From NCBI GenBank assembly GCA_013696185.1, contig JACCZA010000152.1, positions 1 through 8,296 of the forward strand: a stretch of DNA of 8,296 nt, written 5' to 3'. The notes beneath the pieces are model-generated. The model saw only the letters and a program-made list of their open reading frames with translations, had not been told where the DNA came from and made no database searches. The DNA comes from Actinomycetota bacterium. Lineage in GTDB: Bacteria; Actinomycetota; Thermoleophilia; Gaiellales; Gaiellaceae. A program made the position numbers and the translations under genes. Shown piece by piece: positions 6,060 through 8,296 of this stretch. The first letter of the stretch is position 1; every line of letters begins with the position of its first letter.

Positions 6060-7840
6060 CGGCCGGGCAGGAACTCCTCGATCTTGTCGCGGAAGCTGCC
6101 GCGGATGATCCCCCGCGCACCCGAGTCGCCGCGGGCGAGGGAGAAGGTCAGCGCCTTCGCCTGGGCGAGGGTGATGTGCGGGGGCAGCGGGGGCACCTCC
6201 GGATCGGTGATCGCCTCGAGCACGACCGGGCGATCGGCCGAGAGCGCCTCGTCCCAGGCAGCGCCGATCTCGTCGGGCGTGTCGACGCGGATTCCCTTCA
6301 GGCCGAGCAGCTCGGCGTAGCGCGCGTAGGGGAAGTCCGGCACGGTCTGCGCCGCGTCGAACTTCGGGTCGCCCTCCATCGCGCGCTGCTCCCAGGTGAC
6401 CTGGTTCAGGTCGCCGTTGTGCAGCACGAGCACGATCAGGCGCGGATCGCTCCATTGCTCCCAGTACTTGGCCACGGTGATCAGCTCGTTGATGCCGTTC
6501 ATCTGCATCGCGCCGTCGCCGACGAGGGCGATCGCCACCCGGTCCGGGTGCGTGAACTTCGCCGCCACCGCGTAGGGCACGCCCGGCCCCATCGTGGCGA
6601 GGGTGCCCGAGAGCGACGCCTTCATCCCGCGCCGCAGCTTCACGTCGCGGGCGTACCAGTTGGCGGACGAGCCCGAGTCCGAGCTGATGATGCAGTCGTC
6701 GGGCAGCCGCGAGGAGAGCTCCCAGAAGACCCGCTGCGGGTTGATCGGGTCGGCCTCGTTCATCGCCCGCGCCTCGAGCACCTTCCACCAGCTCGCGACC
6801 TCCTCCTCGATCTCGGCGCGCCAGGAGCGGTCGCCCTTGTGGCGGAGGAGCGGCACGAGCGCCCGCAGCGTCTCGGCGCTGTCGCCGACGAGGTTCACCT
6901 CCATCGGGTAGCGGATGCCGAGCATGCGCCCGTCGAGGTCGATCTGGACGCCCCGCGCCTTGCCCTCCTCGGGCAGGAACTCCGAGTAGGGGAAGCTCGA
7001 GCCGACCATGAGGAGCGTGTCGCAGCCCTCCATCAGCTTCAGGCTCGGCTTCGTGCCGAGGAGGCCGATCGAGCCGGTCACGTACGGGATGTCGTCGGGC
7101 ACCGCCGCCTTGCCGAGGAGCGCCTTCGCGATACCGGCGCCGAGCAGGTCTGCCACCTCGAGCACCTCGTCGGTCGCGTGCAAGGCGCCCGCGCCGACGA
7201 GCATCGCGACGCGCTCGCCGGCGTTCAGCACCTCGGCGGCCCGCCGCAGGTCCTCGTCGGTCGGCAGCACGCGCGGCGCCGACCAGCCGATGCTCGAGTG
7301 GATCGTGCCGTGGGCGCGCTCCGGCTCGGCCGCCTCCTCGTCCTGCAGGTCGTTCGGGACGATGATGCAGGTGACCGTGCGCTCGGCGAGCGCGATCCGC
7401 ACGGCACGGTCGACGAGGTGGCGGATCTGGCTCGCCTCGGAGGCGAGCTGCACGAACTCGTGGGCCACGTCCTTGAACAGCGAGACGAGGTCGACCTCCT
7501 GCTGGTAGGAGCCGCCGATCGCGGCGCGCGCCTGCTGCCCGACGATCGCCACCACGGGCTGGTGGTCGAGCTTCGCGTCGTAGAGCCCGTTCAGGAGGTG
7601 GATCGCGCCCGGCCCCGAGGTCGCGAGGCAGACGCCCGGCTGCCCCGTCCACTTCGCGTGGGCGCACGCCATGAAGGCGGCCATCTCCTCGTGCCGTACC
7701 TGGACGAACTCGAGCTCGTCGCTCGCGCGATCGAGCGCCCCCATGAGCCCGTTGATCCCGTCGCCGGGATACCCGTAGATCCGTTCGATGCCCCAGCTCG
7801 AGAGTCGCTCGAGCAGGAAGTCCGCCACCTTCTTCGCCAT
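6056..7840 (-). CDS. PoxB-like thiamine diphosphate-dependent enzyme (COG0028)
   Basis: This 594-residue protein starts at the ATG at 7840, six bases after AAAAGGAGA; a GTG three bases upstream is too close to that site. The three-domain ThDP plan is clear. The N-terminal pyrimidine-binding domain (about 1-175) has Y-G-Y-P-G-D-G near 22-28, RHEE at 49-52 with the probable catalytic glutamate E51, and GPGAIHLLNG at 77-86. The central Rossmann domain (about 190-325) has GSSFPYSEFLP at 280-290 and VQIDLDG, which closely resembles the FAD-holding region of pyruvate oxidase PoxB. The C-terminal domain has the ThDP/Mg motif starting GDGAMQMNG at 441-449 and ending near N475. The His-His pair of pyruvate decarboxylases is not visible, so an oxidase or synthase type is more likely than a benzoylformate decarboxylase type. 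Expected chemistry is decarboxylation of a 2-oxoacid, perhaps pyruvate to acetate with electrons to quinone. It is first in the three-gene operon, and its TGA overlaps the next ATG. Confidence 0.94.
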   Translation of the reverse strand: MAKKVADFLLERLSSWGIERIYGYPGDGINGLMGALDRASDELEFVQVRHEEMAAFMACAHAKWTGQPGVCLATSGPGAIHLLNGLYDAKLDHQPVVAIVGQQARAAIGGSYQQEVDLVSLFKDVAHEFVQLASEASQIRHLVDRAVRIALAERTVTCIIVPNDLQDEEAAEPERAHGTIHSSIGWSAPRVLPTDEDLRRAAEVLNAGERVAMLVGAGALHATDEVLEVADLLGAGIAKALLGKAAVPDDIPYVTGSIGLLGTKPSLKLMEGCDTLLMVGSSFPYSEFLPEEGKARGVQIDLDGRMLGIRYPMEVNLVGDSAETLRALVPLLRHKGDRSWRAEIEEEVASWWKVLEARAMNEADPINPQRVFWELSSRLPDDCIISSDSGSSANWYARDVKLRRGMKASLSGTLATMGPGVPYAVAAKFTHPDRVAIALVGDGAMQMNGINELITVAKYWEQWSDPRLIVLVLHNGDLNQVTWEQRAMEGDPKFDAAQTVPDFPYARYAELLGLKGIRVDTPDEIGAAWDEALSADRPVVLEAITDPEVPPLPPHITLAQAKALTFSLARGDSGARGIIRGSFRDKIEEFLPGR

Positions 7841-7872
7841 CACGTGTCTCCTTTTGATCGAATTGCGCCCGC
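7841..7872. promoter_or_regulatory. 32-base divergent gap, candidate bidirectional promoter region
   Basis: Both divergent genes must be served from around here. The only AT-rich stretch is TTTTGATCGAATT at 7852-7864; it overlaps the ThDP gene's ribosome site. I see no convincing -35/-10 pair in either direction. Core promoter elements probably extend into the first codons of the opposite gene. The call rests on position rather than on motif quality. Confidence 0.3.
7847..7855 (-). promoter_or_regulatory. Shine-Dalgarno site of the ThDP-enzyme gene
   Basis: On the minus strand this reads AAAAGGAGA, ending six bases before the ATG at 7840 and only three before the alternative GTG at 7843. It therefore decides for the ATG. 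It lies in the tiny gap between the divergent genes. Confidence 0.8.
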
Positions 7873-7880
7873 GTGGGCGC
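7865..7880. repeat. GC-rich inverted repeat covering the epimerase start codon
   Basis: GCGCCC (7865-7870) and GGGCGC (7875-7880) form a perfect 6-bp stem around the four bases GCGT. The GTG start at 7873-7875 lies in the loop and the first stem base. It could be an operator between divergent genes or an RNA hairpin that limits translation of the epimerase; chance is also possible in DNA this GC-rich. Confidence 0.35.
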
Positions 7881-8296
7881 GGTTCTGGTCACCGGCGGAG
7901 CCGGCTTCGTCGGCTCCCACGTCGTCGACGAGCTGATCGCCCGCGGCAATCGTGTCCGTGTCCTGGATCTCCTCCATCCGCTCGCCCACCGCGGCCGGCC
8001 GGACTACCTGAACGCCGAGGCCGAGTACCTGCTCGGGGACGTCCGCGACGCCGGGCTCGTCGCCCGCGCCGTCGAAGGGGTGGAGGCGGTCAGCCACCAG
8101 GCGGCGATGGTCGGGCTCGGGACGAACTTCGACGACGTCGTCGACTACGTGCAGCACAACGACGTCGGCACCGCCGTCCTGCTGCGGGCGCTCGCGGCGA
8201 GCGGGCGCCCCGTCCGCCTCGTGCTGGCGAGCAGCATGGTCGTGTACGGGGAGGGCCGCTACCGCTGCCGCGAGCACGGCACCGTCCGCCCAGGCC
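7873..8296 (+). CDS. NAD-dependent sugar-nucleotide epimerase/dehydratase (extended SDR), 5' part only
   Basis: 141 codons are present before the window ends. The GTG at 7873 is the only plausible start: an in-frame TGA lies at 7855-7857 and the first beta strand (AVLVTGG) begins at residue 3. Extended short-chain dehydrogenase features are T7-G-G-A-G-F-V-G14 for dinucleotide binding, D32 at the end of beta 2 (favours NAD over NADP), D56-V-R-D59, S-H-Q-A-A at 74-78 (the usual x-H-x-A-A), N96-D-V-G-T100 and L-A-S-S-M-V-V-Y-G at 118-126 with catalytic S121 or neighbour. The YxxxK pair should lie beyond the edge. Family members interconvert or dehydrate nucleotide sugars for cell-surface glycans. 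Next comes R-Y-R-C132-R-E-H135-G, where many relatives have no Cys/His; this may begin a metal-binding insertion. No ribosome site is seen before the start, so the mRNA may be leaderless. The gene is divergent from the ThDP operon with 32 bases between start codons. Confidence 0.9.
   Translation, partial: MGAVLVTGGAGFVGSHVVDELIARGNRVRVLDLLHPLAHRGRPDYLNAEAEYLLGDVRDAGLVARAVEGVEAVSHQAAMVGLGTNFDDVVDYVQHNDVGTAVLLRALAASGRPVRLVLASSMVVYGEGRYRCREHGTVRPG

Noticed and set aside
6041..7936. 631-residue plus-strand open frame opposite the ThDP gene, running into the epimerase region
   Set aside because: It is an antisense shadow; in the overlap the epimerase Rossmann motif is in a different frame (7873 onward).
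6060..7949. Extension of the enolase-superfamily frame upstream to 7949, suggesting a 1007-residue fusion
   Set aside because: Upstream of 6059 the frame is Arg/Gly-rich nonsense overlapping the well-conserved ThDP protein in another frame; the true start is the ATG in the ATGA overlap.
8129..8144. 16-bp palindrome TCGACGACGTCGTCGA in the epimerase gene
   Set aside because: It is explained by consecutive Asp (GAC) and Val (GTC) codons, D-D-V-V-D; no sign of a regulatory role.

Overview
The window is a GC-rich (roughly 70% by eye), very densely packed bacterial chromosome segment. Six protein genes fill about 97% of it, and the only non-coding pieces are positions 1-46, 1277-1343, 1878-1938 and 7841-7872. 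High GC, GTG starts, strong AGGAGG ribosome sites and strong third-position GC bias suggest an actinobacterium. The protein styles remind me of deep-branching Thermoleophilia (Gaiella/Solirubrobacter-like), but that is an impression and not something the sequence proves. I see no rRNA, tRNA, CRISPR array, transposase or phage gene, and no gene-free stretch longer than 300 bases.

Left part: a plus-strand gene for an exported protein of unknown function (47-1276) converges on a minus-strand gene for a small four-helix membrane protein (1344-1877). A perfect 13-bp inverted repeat lies between them and probably ends transcription from both sides.

Centre and right: a minus-strand operon reads, in order of transcription, PoxB-like thiamine-diphosphate/FAD enzyme (7840-6056), mandelate-racemase-subgroup enolase-superfamily enzyme (6059-4926), then a large fused FAD + Fe-S D-2-hydroxyacid dehydrogenase of the GlcD/YdiJ type (4929-1939). 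Both junctions are 4-base ATGA overlaps, so the three are almost certainly co-transcribed and translationally coupled. The membrane-protein gene follows after 61 bases with its own ribosome site and may be the operon's tail.

Right edge: a plus-strand NAD-dependent sugar-nucleotide epimerase gene starts at 7873, only 32 bases from the divergent thiamine-enzyme gene, and is cut by the window end. A GC-rich inverted repeat covers its start codon.

Main idea from the window: the three coupled enzymes match the chemical logic of the mandelate pathway. They comprise an MR-type enzyme acting at the alpha carbon of a 2-hydroxyacid, a flavin dehydrogenase making the 2-oxoacid, and a ThDP enzyme decarboxylating the 2-oxoacid. 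However, the dehydrogenase is from an unrelated D-specific family and the ThDP enzyme is oxidase-like. Substrate identity cannot be read from the sequence; an acid-sugar dehydratase role for the MR-type protein is the main alternative.
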